NCBI RefSeq assembly: GCF_018687715.1
Contig: NC_056755.1
Coordinates: 32,142,501-32,206,500, forward strand
Direction: 5' to 3'
DNA length: 64,000 nucleotides
From: Carya illinoinensis
Taxonomy: Eukaryota > Streptophyta > Magnoliopsida > Fagales > Juglandaceae
Part shown: positions 11,784 to 23,500 of the stretch, one piece after another
Numbering within the stretch: position 1 is the stretch's first letter
Layout: every line of letters starts with the position of its first letter
Made by a program: the position numbers and the translations under genes
Notes under the pieces: generated by a model
The model's input: the letters and a program-made list of their open reading frames with translations, nothing else
What the model was told of the DNA's origin: nothing
The model's database searches: none

Positions 11784-12718
11784 GAGCATTCACAATAGTT
11801 TATTTATCTTATCTTTTAAAATACATTGTTAAAATTCACTTTTTCTATTTTACATAGCGACTTTTACAGTATTCTATATATCAGCTTATCTATTTTTTCT
11901 TTACATCATTTAAATAGTCATTTTTTATTTGTTTTGTTCTTTTCAAATATTTTCTCTAACTACCAATAAATTTACAATATCCTTATATCTTTTGATATTT
12001 GGAATATACTTTTATATACAATGATATATAATTCCATCATATACACAAAATAAAAATTTAAAAAAAATCAAAACATGAAAAAAATGGGATCATATTATAA
12101 AAAATTTTAAGATATTTTGTGGAAGAGAATGAAATAGAGGTGTTTTAGATTATTAACAATAAAAAGAATTTGCTTAAACGATGAAAAGTAATATAAAAGA
12201 AAATAAAATACAAATAATAAAAAGTTATTTACAAGATAAACAGTATCCACTACATGTAATAGGTTTATTGTTCATGAATGCAAAATAGAGGAAGTTTACG
12301 TGATCCATTGGATTTGGTTTTAAACAAAAATTTATATATTTAAGAATTAGATGTATTTTACAATATCTATTGTAAGTGTTGAGGAATTATCCCACATTGC
12401 CCGTGAACAAAATCTTGAACATATTTATAAATAATGAGTTACCATATCTTGTTGGATCGGTTTTATGAGATGAACTAGGCTCATGAATTTATTTATGGTA
12501 TCAAAGCCTATCACAATACGTTTGGAGGGGCCCGCATTACTTACCATGTGACAAGGAATATAAAAAATATTGATTTGCATGTGAGGAAGAGTGTTGAGAA
12601 ATTATCCCACATTGCCTATCGCCAAGGCCTTGGACATGTTTATAAGGAATGAGCAACCCTCTCTTGTTGAACTGGTTTTATAAGATGAGTTAGGCCATAA
12701 ATTTTTTCAATGAATGCT
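11784..12718 (+). mobile_element. MITE with TTA target duplication, interrupted by a TRIM
   Basis: The left end GAGCATTCACAATAG is preceded by TTA, and the right end GAATGCTC is followed by TTA. The right TIR (CTATTGTGAATGCTC expected) is split: CTATT sits just left of the TRIM and TGAATGCTC just right of it. Without the TRIM the element is about 600 bp and AT-rich, with no coding capacity. The three-base TTA duplication suggests PIF/Harbinger-type mobilisation (inference). Confidence 0.6.
12377..12709 (+). mobile_element. TRIM (terminal-repeat retrotransposon in miniature)
   Basis: Two direct repeats of ~118 bp, each starting TGTTGAG(G/A)AATTATCCCAC and running to the AATTT-rich end: 12377-12495 and 12592-12709. 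Directly after the first copy is TGGTATCAAAGCC, a primer-binding site close to the common plant one complementary to initiator tRNA-Met. A purine-rich GTGAGGAAGAG precedes the second copy. The ~96-bp interior codes for nothing, as usual for TRIMs. The copies differ at many sites, so insertion is old. Confidence 0.78.
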
Positions 12719-12779
12719 CTTATTATAACTATATATATATAAATATAGATATAGAGGTTAATTAATGAGGCTTGGTCCA

Positions 12780-13420
12780 TAATTTGGAGTCTCAAAATTT
12801 CTAATGCAGGAAATGTATTTATTACTATGGTGTGGTTGGTTGGAAACTCTACCTACCAAGATGAACATCTCTAAAAGGAAGATAGTGGAGTCATGTGCTA
12901 ATTGTCCAATTTGCTTGTCACAACCATACATGCTAAAGATGTATGGAGGCAGTGCTCTAGAAGGCTTCAAAAGTGTTCTTTATCTCAAGCTTTTGTTATG
13001 AGTTTGCTAGAGGACCTCTTTGTTATCATGGATGACGAAGAAATGGAACATGATGGTACATGCAGTAGTAGCTTGCAGGATCATACATTAACGTATGGTC
13101 TCCTTGCAGTATGGTCTTCCATCCCAAATAAAAGCAACTCTTACCAAACAAGACTATTTCAACTCCAGTTTTGAAATGGGAAGTTCCAGCCCCTGATCTA
13201 TAGAAAGTAAGTATTGAGATGCTGCGGGCTAACAAGTCCATGAGGCCAGATGTAAACACTGCAGAAGCCATGGTTGCTCTGCTGACATGCAACTTGTCTA
13301 TGCCGAGATATGGGATTCAAAAGAGTGATAGATACTTGAGGGCAACTCTCTCCAAATTGTATAAGACATTATGACAAATTATAGGAGATTAAAACACTTT
13401 TAAGATGGTTCTTACTCTGG
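12780..13420 (+). pseudogene. LINE ORF2 zf-RVT/RNase H fragment, degenerate
   Basis: Plus-strand frames give LPTKMNISKRKIVES, then CPICLSQP and DVWRQCSRRLQKCS. This is the zinc-binding reverse-transcriptase region (zf-RVT) of plant L1-type LINEs, followed by MSLLEDLF. It then shifts frame into poorly conserved text toward 13420. Stops and shifts show it is dead. It is a different copy and on the opposite strand from the fragment at 8300-9720. Confidence 0.65.
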
Positions 13421-13687
13421 TGGGAACATTGTGGCCCAAAATCCTCTTTCCTTCCCATACCACTTCAAGAAAACTTTAAAAAAAATTTCATCCCAAAATA
13501 ATTATCCTCTTACATTAGAACATTGTCCTTTTCTTTTTCTTAAAATAAAATTAAATTGGTTTACAAAGTTCCATGTTACTTTGCCCAAGAGGTACGAAAA
13601 TTATTAGTAAAAACTAATGAAACAATTGATTTTATTAATCTCATTTATGATGATATTTTCACTACTATAAATAGAATTGGTTATAAG

Positions 13688-14293
13688 TGTTGGGTTGTAT
13701 GTGAAGACTAGTCTGTGAGCAGGAAATCAAGAAACAAAGAGTTCACTCGACTGTCACTCAACCTAGCATTCGAGCGAATCTCAACCTGTAAGTTAGCTTG
13801 AAGTACGCTCGACAGTGGCCTTGAGTGAAAGTCAACCCATGAGTTCACTAGAGTCTCACGTAAAAGTGGGCTCAAGTGAGACACAAACCCTAGTGTTTGC
13901 TCGAGCCACGCTCGACACCTCATTTAAGCCAATGATCATTAGTTGTTAGCACGAGGTGTGCTCGACACATCGCTCAAACGAATGATGTATTTTTTGCCAA
14001 GTTAGGGTTTCCAACGCCATTTATTATAAATAGTAATAATTAACTTATTGTGTATAATTTTTAGCATATTTTTAGAGAGACCAATAGTCAAGTGAGTGCA
14101 TATTTTGTAAGAGAGTAAAAGCCCTAGAGAGTGAATTGAGATTGAGTGATTGTAATCTCCTCTGGTTAATAAGATTTTTATAGTTCTATAGACGTAGGCA
14201 AGTTGTCAAACTAGGTAAATTGTGTGTTGTGTTTGTTTGATTGTGTGCTTGCTTTATTTGTTTGCCATCTTTGATTTGTGTTTTGCACACACA
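13688..14293 (+). repeat. 5' LTR of the gag-protease element
   Basis: About 606 bp; TG at the start, ACACACA at the end just before the primer-binding site. It aligns with 15823-16415 but with many substitutions and small indels. The first third carries many CTCGA-type words (ACTCGAC, GCTCGAC). Confidence 0.8.
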
Positions 14294-14331
14294 ACTGGTA
14301 TTAAGAGCTGGGTTGGATTTAAAGGAGAATA

Positions 14332-15480
14332 ATGAGTGGAGACAAAGTGAAAGTATCTAGGATTGAGAAGTTCGATAATATTGATTTTAGGTATTGGAAG
14401 ATGCTGATTGAGGACTATCTCTATAGAAAGATGCTCCATCTTCCACTATTGGGAAGGAAGCCAGAGAGCATGGATGATGCCGAGTGGAACTTGTTAGATC
14501 GACAGGTTCTGTGGATTGTTTGGCTAAACTTGTCCAAAACAGTGGCACGCAATGTCAGTAAGGAGAGAACCACGTTAGATCTCATGGTTGATTTGTCAGG
14601 TATGTATGGAAAGCAGTCAAGTGCACCTAATAAAGAAGTTGCACAAACTAAGGATGTTAGAAGATGTCTCTAGCCAAACACTTGAATGAATTCAATAAGA
14701 TTACAAATTAACTGTATTTTGTAGAGATTGAGTTTGATGATGAGATCAGAACATTGATTTTGTTTGCATCGCTGCCAAATAGTTGGGAGGCCATGGGGAT
14801 GATTGTGAGTAGTTCAGCTAGCAAGATGAAACTGAATTACAATGACATGATCCTTGTTGAAGAGGTATGTAGAAGAGACTCGAGTGAGTTCTCGGGCTTC
14901 GTATCGACCCTGAATGTTGAAAATTGGCGCAGAGGACATGACATGTCAAACTTCAAAAGCAGGGGGAAGAGCAAGGCAAGATTTGGGCAGCAGATCACGT
15001 GGTAAAGTTATCACAAGCTGGGCCACATTAAGAGAAACTGCAAGAATCAATAAGTATTGAGGATGATGCGGTGAATGTAGTGGCTAAAGAAATACATGGT
15101 GCCCTAACTCTTATAGTGCACAGTCCAATTGATGATTGGGTGTTGGGGTTTCAGGGGCTTCATTCCATAGCACCCCATATCGAGAGATTATACAAAACTA
15201 TGTTGTTGGTGATTTTGAGAAGATGTACGCAGCTGGTGGAGAGGCACTGGATGTAGTAGGAGTGGGTGATATACGCATCACACTTCCTAACAGGGGCATC
15301 TGGACTTTATTACAAGTCAGTCACGTTCCAAATTTGAAGAAAAACCTAATCTCTATGGGACAACTTGATGATAGTGGTTATGCAGTATTGTTCTTTGGAG
15401 GAGTTTGGAAGATCACTAAGGTTGTACTGGTCTTAGTGCATGGTAAGAGATCTAACTTTTTGTATTTAACATCAGGTTCC
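14332..15480 (+). pseudogene. gag and protease remnant of the LTR element
   Basis: From the ATG at 14332 a Gag frame runs with FDNIDFRYWKMLIEDYLYRK and DRQVLWIVWLNLSK, typical of the UBN2 Gag family. It continues in another frame at 14720-15000 (ASLPNSWEAM). The zinc knuckle near 15000-15050 has lost its first cysteines (HKLGHIKRNC remains after a stop). Protease text follows at 15135-15480 (SGASFHSTPYREII, then LKKNLISMGQLDD). At the active site the usual D of DSGA reads V and a frame change sits just before it. The protein is dead by several independent lesions. Confidence 0.75.
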
Positions 15481-15822
15481 AGTGATGCATAGGGAAAATA
15501 CAAGAGTGCAAAAAGGCAAACTTGATCGTGTGAAACATATAAGGAAGCCAAAGGGAGTTAGCTTTAACGTTCCTTATGTAAGCCAGGAGAAATTGGTTGA
15601 GGTGGCTAAGATCAGTTTGAGACCGGATACTCCTAGTGCAATGGGAGTTATGAATTGTCCAGAGGATAAGTTGACTCAGGGCAATGTACATGGGAGACTG
15701 AAGTCGGGTTGAACTTCAGTTCATTTTTTGGCTTGAAAACAGGAGTTGTGAGATGTAGAGATGATAAGGCTAGGCTAGAAATAGTGGCTAACATGTGGAG
15801 ACCTAGTCTCCAAGTGGTAGAT

Positions 15823-16415
15823 TGTTGGGTTGCATGTGGAGACTGGTTTGTGAGCAAGAAATTGAGAAACAAAGAATTTACTTGACTATCGCTCGACCTA
15901 GCGCTTGAGCGAATCTCAACCTGTAAGTTCGCTTGAGATGAGTGAACTCATGGGACTCGTGAGTTCACTCGAGTCTCGTATGATAGTGGGCTTGAGCAAG
16001 ACACAAACCCTAGTATTTGCTCGAGTAACGCTCAACACCCCGCTTGAGCCAATGATTATTGGTTGTTCGCTCAAGACGGACTTGACACGCTGCTATAACA
16101 AAGGACGTAGTTTTTGTCAGGTTAAGGTTTTTAGTGCCGTTTATTATAAATATGTAATATTTGATTTATTGTGTATGATTTTTAGTATATTTTTAGAAAG
16201 AACAATAGTCAAGTGAGTACATATTGTGTGAGAGAGTAAAAGCCCTAGAGAAAGTGAGTTGAGATTGAGTGATCGTAATCTCTTTTAGATAATAAGATTT
16301 CTACAGCCCTGTAGATATAGGCAAATTGTCGAACCAAGTAAATTGGGTGTTGCATTTGCTTGATCGTGTACTTACTTTATTTGTTAGCAATCGTTGGAAT
16401 GTGTTTTGCATAACA
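15823..16415 (+). repeat. 3' LTR of the gag-protease element
   Basis: About 593 bp, starting TGTTGGGTTGCATG and ending GTTTTGCATAACA. It aligns with the 5' copy at 13688-14293. Confidence 0.78.
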
Positions 16416-17057
16416 ATAGGGTATATAGTTATGGCCTATAGTTATAGTCTATACCTGCATAACACCAGATTCGATAATACTTTTACCATATAGTTTATTA
16501 TTTCTAGTGTATAATACATGTACCCTATATGCATATTATACAATATAACTATTTACTTGGCTTTGCGTGACATACTTTTTTATATCTTATAAGAAGTTAG
16601 GAACAAATTAATTTAACATAATTATATATATATATATATATATATATTATTCTACTTCTATATGTGCCTAACATATGGTATACATCAGACAACTTCGTAT
16701 TACAATATAACTATAAACTATATAATATAATTAGTATTACTATAACGAAAATATAATTACAATATTATAGTTATGTTATTTACTAGTCTGGTGTGTAGCT
16801 TATCAATTACTACATGAATTCACTTTGTTATATATCTTGGAAACAGAAGAAGTCATGCCGTGTATTACAACGAGTTATTCGATCGATGATCAATAACAAA
16901 TAAATAATTGCCAACTAAAAATGATATGATAGATATTAATACAACACGCTAAAATATACAGATTATAATGGTTTGCATGCATGTAGCTTGTCCAAGTCCT
17001 TTTTTCTTTTTTCTTTTCCATTTGGGTAACACAATTTCAAGACTGATCACTCATATT
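16416..17057. other. AT-rich intergenic DNA
   Basis: No gene is seen. A (TA)n run occupies about 16624-16647. Several ACTATATA/TATAGTTATA words repeat loosely across 16420-16790, like those in the cores of the hAT-like elements further on, but no element ends were found. Confidence 0.45.
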
Positions 17058-17060
17058 TGA

Positions 17061-17420
17061 GGACCTGTTTGGATACTATAATTTTTTAAAATATATTTGT
17101 CAATAATAGTAAAATAATTTGAGTTATGATACTTTATTGTGTTTTGGGAAAGAATGGAGAAAAAATTGAATAAAAATATTATGAAGTTAAAAAATTGTTT
17201 GAATATATTTTTTTCATATTTTTTTTTTTATTTTGAAATTTGAAACATTAGTGTTGTTTTTTGTTTTTTACTTAGGAGTTTGAAAAAATTGAAATGATTA
17301 GGAAATGATTACATAAAAAAAGTTGAAAATTTGTAATTAAAAAGTGTTGCGTATTTAAATGATTTTTGAAAATGAAATATATGAAAATATTTTAGATATA
17401 TTATGCGGCCAAATGGAGCC
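17061..17420 (+). mobile_element. Tourist-like MITE (family A)
   Basis: Ends are imperfect inverted repeats: GGACCTGTTTGGATAC on the left and the reverse complement GGCTCCATTTGGCCGCATAA on the right. A TGA trinucleotide sits directly outside each end (17058-17060 and 17421-17423). The interior (TTGAATAAAAATATTATGAAGTTAAA, then TTTGAAATTTGAAAC) matches 38646-39031 closely. Non-coding. Confidence 0.65.
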
Positions 17421-17423
17421 TGA

Positions 17424-18444
17424 GTCTCTCATTTTGCTCATCGCAATGTGATCACATTTGAAAGGGATGAAATATCCCTAAGCCTATATGGCATCCCAAG
17501 CCCAGTCCACCACAAGAGGTAGTAGGAAGTGAGTAAGTAAAAAGAGACGAGGAAACAACAAAAAGTAGATGTTAGAGGGAAAGAGAGGAACATGAGAGGA
17601 CATGATAGATGTGTAGTAAAGGCAGGAAAGGAGGAAAAAGGAACGAAGTGACATAAAACCAATTTTCTCACCACGAATTGACAGTGGCTTAAAAAATGGA
17701 ATTTGAGATCAGATAGTTGAGGGCTTCGAAGGTGGGTGAGAGAGAAAGCTTCTTCAATTTTTAGACGAAAGCTTCATTTGTATAGTAAGCTATGAGAGAT
17801 TATAAAATACACCATTTATAGTAAATTTACCCTCCAAACAATCCATAGACGTATGTCTTGTATCAAACCACGCAAATCTCCGCGTCTCATTCTCCATTAA
17901 TGTTCACTATATTTATTTTTTATTTACTAATGGTCATACATAAGTATAGACACCATACAGCCGTTTTGGACCACAATCAAAAATTTCAAGAGACACCGAT
18001 CTAGCCCAAACTATCACCAGAGGCCGAAAATAACTATTTCTCTCCTTCCAGCATATTCCTGCAAAATAAGTCTTAACAACCTCATTCCTCTTGTTTCTCC
18101 ATTTCATCAAGTGCTGCTTTTTTATTCGTGGCCTCTCTCCAAATATAGAAGAATCGTGCATATAAGTTTTTTTAATTTCTTATATTTAACGTAAGATCCT
18201 TTAATTTTGACTGATTTCGCAAATGGAATTTCTTGAGTTGTGGCAAGGAGTCCTAATTATACACCACTTAACATGGCATGAGTGATTGACTGTCACTTTT
18301 AAAATTTAAAATGTGAATTTAAAGTGTTTAAATCTGACATATCAAGCACATTGGAAAGCATGTTCTACGCGCCGATTTGCATATATATTTTTTCTGTGGT
18401 GGGACATACCTGAAATTGCTAGATGAGCGTGCGAGCACACACAC

Positions 18445-18497
<53 letters not shown>

Positions 18498-18777
18498 CAT
18501 ATGTAAGGAGAGATATATCAATGTATGACCTTCTGAATTCTGCTTCCAAAAATTCCAAGTCTATATGCGCATCTTGAGATTTGGGTGCAAAATAACAAAA
18601 CAACCATGTCATCATGCCCAGACTAGATCAGGAGATAAGATAGGATAGACACACATCTATATATATGTATATACAAGTACCTAACAATAGTCAAAAAGTG
18701 GTTGGGGGTCCTAGTTTTGTCTAAATAATATATCTTTTGATAGAATCTAGCAAGGGAGAAAACCACAAGGATACATA
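17424..18777. other. 3' flank of LCYE, intergenic
   Basis: No gene recognised. The 3' UTR of LCYE must begin below 18778 and run leftward. I cannot fix its end because several AATAAA-like words are present on the minus strand. Short frames at 17438-17674 and 17934-18161 have no recognisable similarity. Confidence 0.45.
18447..18496. repeat. (AG)25 microsatellite
   Basis: An uninterrupted AG run, preceded by ACACACACGC. It lies ~280 bp past the LCYE stop codon, so it may be transcribed as (CT)n in a 3' UTR. Confidence 0.95.
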
Positions 18778-20493
18778 CTATATTGTAAGATAGGTTCTTA
18801 TCATGATTGCTCCTGTGGGATCAGAAAGAAGATGTCTAATAAGGCACTTTCTCAAATCGTTTGGTGCTATCACAAACATATAGAAGGCAAACAATACGAG
18901 GTCTGCTGAAGAGAGAGTCGAGCCAAGAAATCCCTGCCACATCCTGCAAGGAAAATACACCATCAACTATTCCATACCCTAGATTAAAGAGAGAAAAAAA
19001 TAAAAAGAAAAGAAGCAAGCTTCACTGGCTTATCTTTGACAACAGTCTTTGATTGTAACTTTCACCATTCAGATACGCCGACTCAATTTGCCATTTCATA
19101 TCCCATTAAGTCAGTAGCCAACATTTTCTTATATTTTCATATACAACCTCTTTTACCACTCGCCCAAAAGCTTAAACTAATGAAAATTTCAACATTTTTT
19201 GTGGTTTCAACATTGGGACTTCCCAAGTCCTAATACTATTCTCACCCATGCATGCTTAACTGTGGAGTTTTGATGGGATCCGGTGTATTATTCTTTATTC
19301 TATTAGCCTCCTTCACATGTTGGCCCAAACTGCCTCGGTGAGTAGCACCCAACATGTGATATTTATTACTTTTAAATGGGAGGTATAGATGAAGATATGG
19401 TTCATACCTAGGGCTACTTGCTCCTATAACCATGATAAACTACCGCTTGTCTCAAAAAATGAAGTTGATGGAAAATGATGGATTTTCCATCACTAGCAAA
19501 GCATTGCTGGTCAGAGCTCACTAACAAAGCTTATCCATTCCACATCTCAACCCTTTAGTCCACAATAACATGAATACAGCCCTTCAAGTTCCTCTATGAA
19601 GTCACATAACGCAAAGAATCAATTCATGTTCAAAGTAATCAGTCTATTGCCTTGCCATCCGTACTCCTTCGAAACTATATTATGTGTAACAACTCTGAAA
19701 TAGAGTGTGGAAAGAAGGAAGTTCTGTCTCCTTTCTGTAGCCTTGGAAAGGATCTTTATAGATGGACCTCAATATCATGGGTCACAGATTTTGTCAAGTT
19801 GAGTTCTATGCATATGCAACATGTAGTGTGCATTGTGGGAATTGCTAGTCAGTATTATTACATCAAGAGAGAAACCAATATCATTATAGACAAAAAAAAT
19901 CTACCACATAAATGATAGAAAAATGATCATACCAACTGGGTAACCGAAAGAAAGTACGAAAGAATGTCCTAATGCCCTCGATATCCAGTTGAAGAATCAG
20001 TGCTAGTCCAAAGAGAAAGAATGCCCTCTGGCGTTTTCTTTCTTGTGGCCAGAGGGAGTTCCATGCTGAAACAGAAATAAAATTAACAGATAAAGAGTAA
20101 ATTTTAGATCAGGAAAAAATCTCACAGAATTTTCCGGTAAGAAAATGAGAACCACAATAATAGGCTCATGACTACATGCCAATGTTTCCAAAATCAATAA
20201 TACACCTGAAATACTGCATATCAGCTAATACTCGCAAAAAAACATAAAATTATAAAAAAGATAGTATACCACCCAAGCATAAAATGGGATGAGATCAAAT
20301 CATACAACTACAAGTATCCAGTAAATAATTGTTGATTACTTGATTTTGACTACTTGGTAGATAACCCATTTGCTGCCTTGTGTGTGTGAATAAAAAAACA
20401 TCCATTATTGAGTGCAAGTTCATAAGCTTCATATAACAGACACAAGTTTCAAAAGCATGAGAAGCCGAAACATATATATATATATACATATAT

Positions 20494-20583
<90 letters not shown>

Positions 20584-23500
20584 GCTTCTTTTTCGGAAGT
20601 GCAATTCTGAGCAAAAAAAGCATGATACACGCAGCCACGGAACCTCATATAAAAATAAGTTCTTTTTCAAGGGATGTGAGAGATTAGTCATGCCCCAATC
20701 TTGTGAGGTATCTCACTAAGATTTTTTTTATGATAGGTATCACACTAAAATGTAGAAGGTATAATGCAATAAATAACCTATCCAAGCCCCAACTGAAGGG
20801 TTAGGAGCCAAAATATATAGTTGCTAAAACAGGCAGGAAAGAGAAATTTATTTATTTTATCAGTGAACAAGAAAGAGAAAACTTGTTGCCACAACCCTGA
20901 AAGTATGGTGAAATAAGGCCCAAAATAATTTGGACGCCATAATGGTATCAAACATATTTTGAGGGGTAAATGTTATACAATATCCGGATAGGTAATTGAA
21001 TTGAGCTGAAAGTAGGTTTTCAAATATGTTATATCGGTAAACGCAGAGGTGGCCACGTCTATGCTACCCATGAAGGAATATCGATGTTGTTTTTCCTGGA
21101 AGGATGATTTTTACTTTAAAATATAGCAAGTGATATGCACATAACATAATGATGACTCAGATAAGTATCTGCCCCACCACCCCCTCCCCCCCCCCCCCCC
21201 CCAACCCCCCCAAAAAAAAAAAATCTCCATGTAAATACCTTGCATTGAGATATTGGCATTAAGCTGTTCATTAGTAAGAGCATCCTTGGAATGGCTCTGC
21301 TTCAAAATCTTAGCAATTACAGAAGCATAATTTGGAGCTTCTGACAAAGATCTCACAACTGAATAGCCTGTGCATTAAAGATAGATAGAAATATAAGCAA
21401 ATTTAATTTGAAAAGGTAATAGAATGACATTGTCCAATACCTGTGTTTCCTTACCCGTGGCTGGATGCACCATGCTGGCAGCAGCACCAAATGCAAGGTT
21501 CTTCTGCTCTGTATTTGGTAAAGATCCACCAACTGGGATATAGGACCATTCCTACATAAAAGGTCCATTGTAGTAAAAAAACCCAAAATCTTGGAAGCCT
21601 GAGTTGATAGTAGATGCAACAGGAACATTGCCAGTACAGAGCTTCATGCTCATGCCATATTGTGGACTGACACATGTATCTTTATTTCAAGGAAAGAAAT
21701 ATATATATAAATATATAGATGGCCATTCTTCTAATAAAAATTGTGAGCATCACTGTTTGGCCAACTAATGTTACCTCTTCATAAGTTTTTGTAATTTGGA
21801 TCCCCATTGTCTGTAACCTTGACCAAAGTTTTTCCTTCAACAAACCAAAAGGCATGGCGTTTTTTGAAGCCAGACAAGTTTCCTGCATTTCACTCCCTAA
21901 ATATTTACACGTAATTCTGAGAAGTAATCGACCAAAAAAAACTAACAAGCATCGAGTAAACCTCAAAGAATACTCTTGTTGGTGACATGGGCATGGCATA
22001 TAAGAATGTTGGATATTCTGCTTCTAAACATGGAACCTTTTGTTTCATGTAGTCCCTGTAGTCCATGAAAACCATCAGGCTGGGATCATATGGATTGTTT
22101 TCCACCTGAAATTGTAAGAATTGACAAGAGTAAGGGCAACCAAAAACAAGAAACCAGCCATATTGTCCTATTACGAAAAACACAGAATACAGCAAATGGA
22201 AACAATTCACATATATTCCAGATTTTCTTCCTTCCCCACTTCATGTAAACATGAAAACATAGATGTAGAACATGCTTGCTTCTTTGACAGAAGGGTATTC
22301 ACACAATTGCACAGCTTGCAGACAAATACCTACAGTTGGCGTAGTTTAAGATACAATGAATTGATGTTGATTCTTTATATCATAATGATACAACAATATC
22401 TATCTCAGTGAACACCATACTGGAAGTAACCAAGCAAATAGAACATCCAGCAATGTAAATATTATAACATTTCAGATATTCCATGATAGTTTTTCAACAA
22501 CTTTTTCAAGAAATGCAGGAGATGAGAAAAACAGAGCTAAGAAAATCAAGATAAAGGATATGAGGAACTATTTGTAGCAAGCAGATAGATGCAGAAAAAT
22601 CTAATTCCTACCTCAACCTCCACACCATAAGCCGTTTGGACAGACACCTTTGGACCACCCACCTCATACTGCAACAACTTTCCCGAAGCGGCTCCTGATG
22701 CAACAGTAGCAAGCCTATAACACCATGTTAGAAGTTTGAAACAAGGTGTGATAGATAAATTAGAGATATTCATCTACTCCAGAGTGAGAGCTTGAAAGTA
22801 AGACTGTACCTGCAGTGAACAATAATATTGTGTTCACAGGCTACAAGACTGTGGCCATTAGTAGCTTCAACAATTCTTTCCACTTTGGAACTAAGATATG
22901 AAACACCTGACTCGACACACCTAGGAGAGATTATTACAAATTATATATCTATAAAATACCATTTCCACAACCACCAATGAGTAGAAGAATAACTAATAAC
23001 AGAGATCATAGAGACAAGAAAATAGGACCTGTCTTACCTTCTTAACAACTCCTCATGGAGCAAATGTCGACTTACACGTCCATAGGCACGACCAATAAGA
23101 ACTGGATCATGGTCATCAAGATATACGATGGTATCCTGCCAAACATGCTCGATACAGCCTTCAAGTCCAAGATCTGAAAAATAGAATAAGTGGGTTCAAC
23201 TTAGATGCCAAAGAAACTACGGTTTGGAGTTTTGTCAGAGCTTGATGCATTTGCATCATTGTTATAAAGTTCACCGGTAACGTGAATTCGCTCCCTAGCT
23301 TTAGACTAAATGACGATGACTAATTTAAATTCCTCGAAAATAGATAACGAAAAAAGAACAAATAGCTCACTGGTTCAGCAAAGGCATGATCAAATATATT
23401 AAGCTAATTTAGAAATAAAAGAGAAATACATCTGCATCCTATGCTGAAGAAGCAACAAATAAAATGAATTTGAGAGAGTAACTAATATGGAAAAGAAATT

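Larger units (their letters stand above)
13688..16415 (+). mobile_element. Copia-type LTR retrotransposon, internally deleted (gag-protease only)
   Basis: Two ~600-bp direct repeats starting TGTTGGGTTG and ending in CA flank a 1.53-kb interior. A primer-binding site TGGTATTAAGAGCTGGG follows the left repeat. A CCAAGTGGTAGA tract, a typical Copia polypurine-region motif, precedes the right repeat. Flanks ATAAG (13683-13687) and ATAGG (16416-16420) could be a diverged 5-bp target duplication. The interior has gag and protease remnants, but no integrase, reverse transcriptase or RNase H. It therefore depended on another element for movement, or was deleted after insertion. Confidence 0.8.

Noticed and set aside
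18328..18615. Open frames of Ser-Leu or Arg-Glu repeats at 18.4 and 20.5 kb
   Set aside because: They are translations of (AG)n/(CT)n microsatellites.
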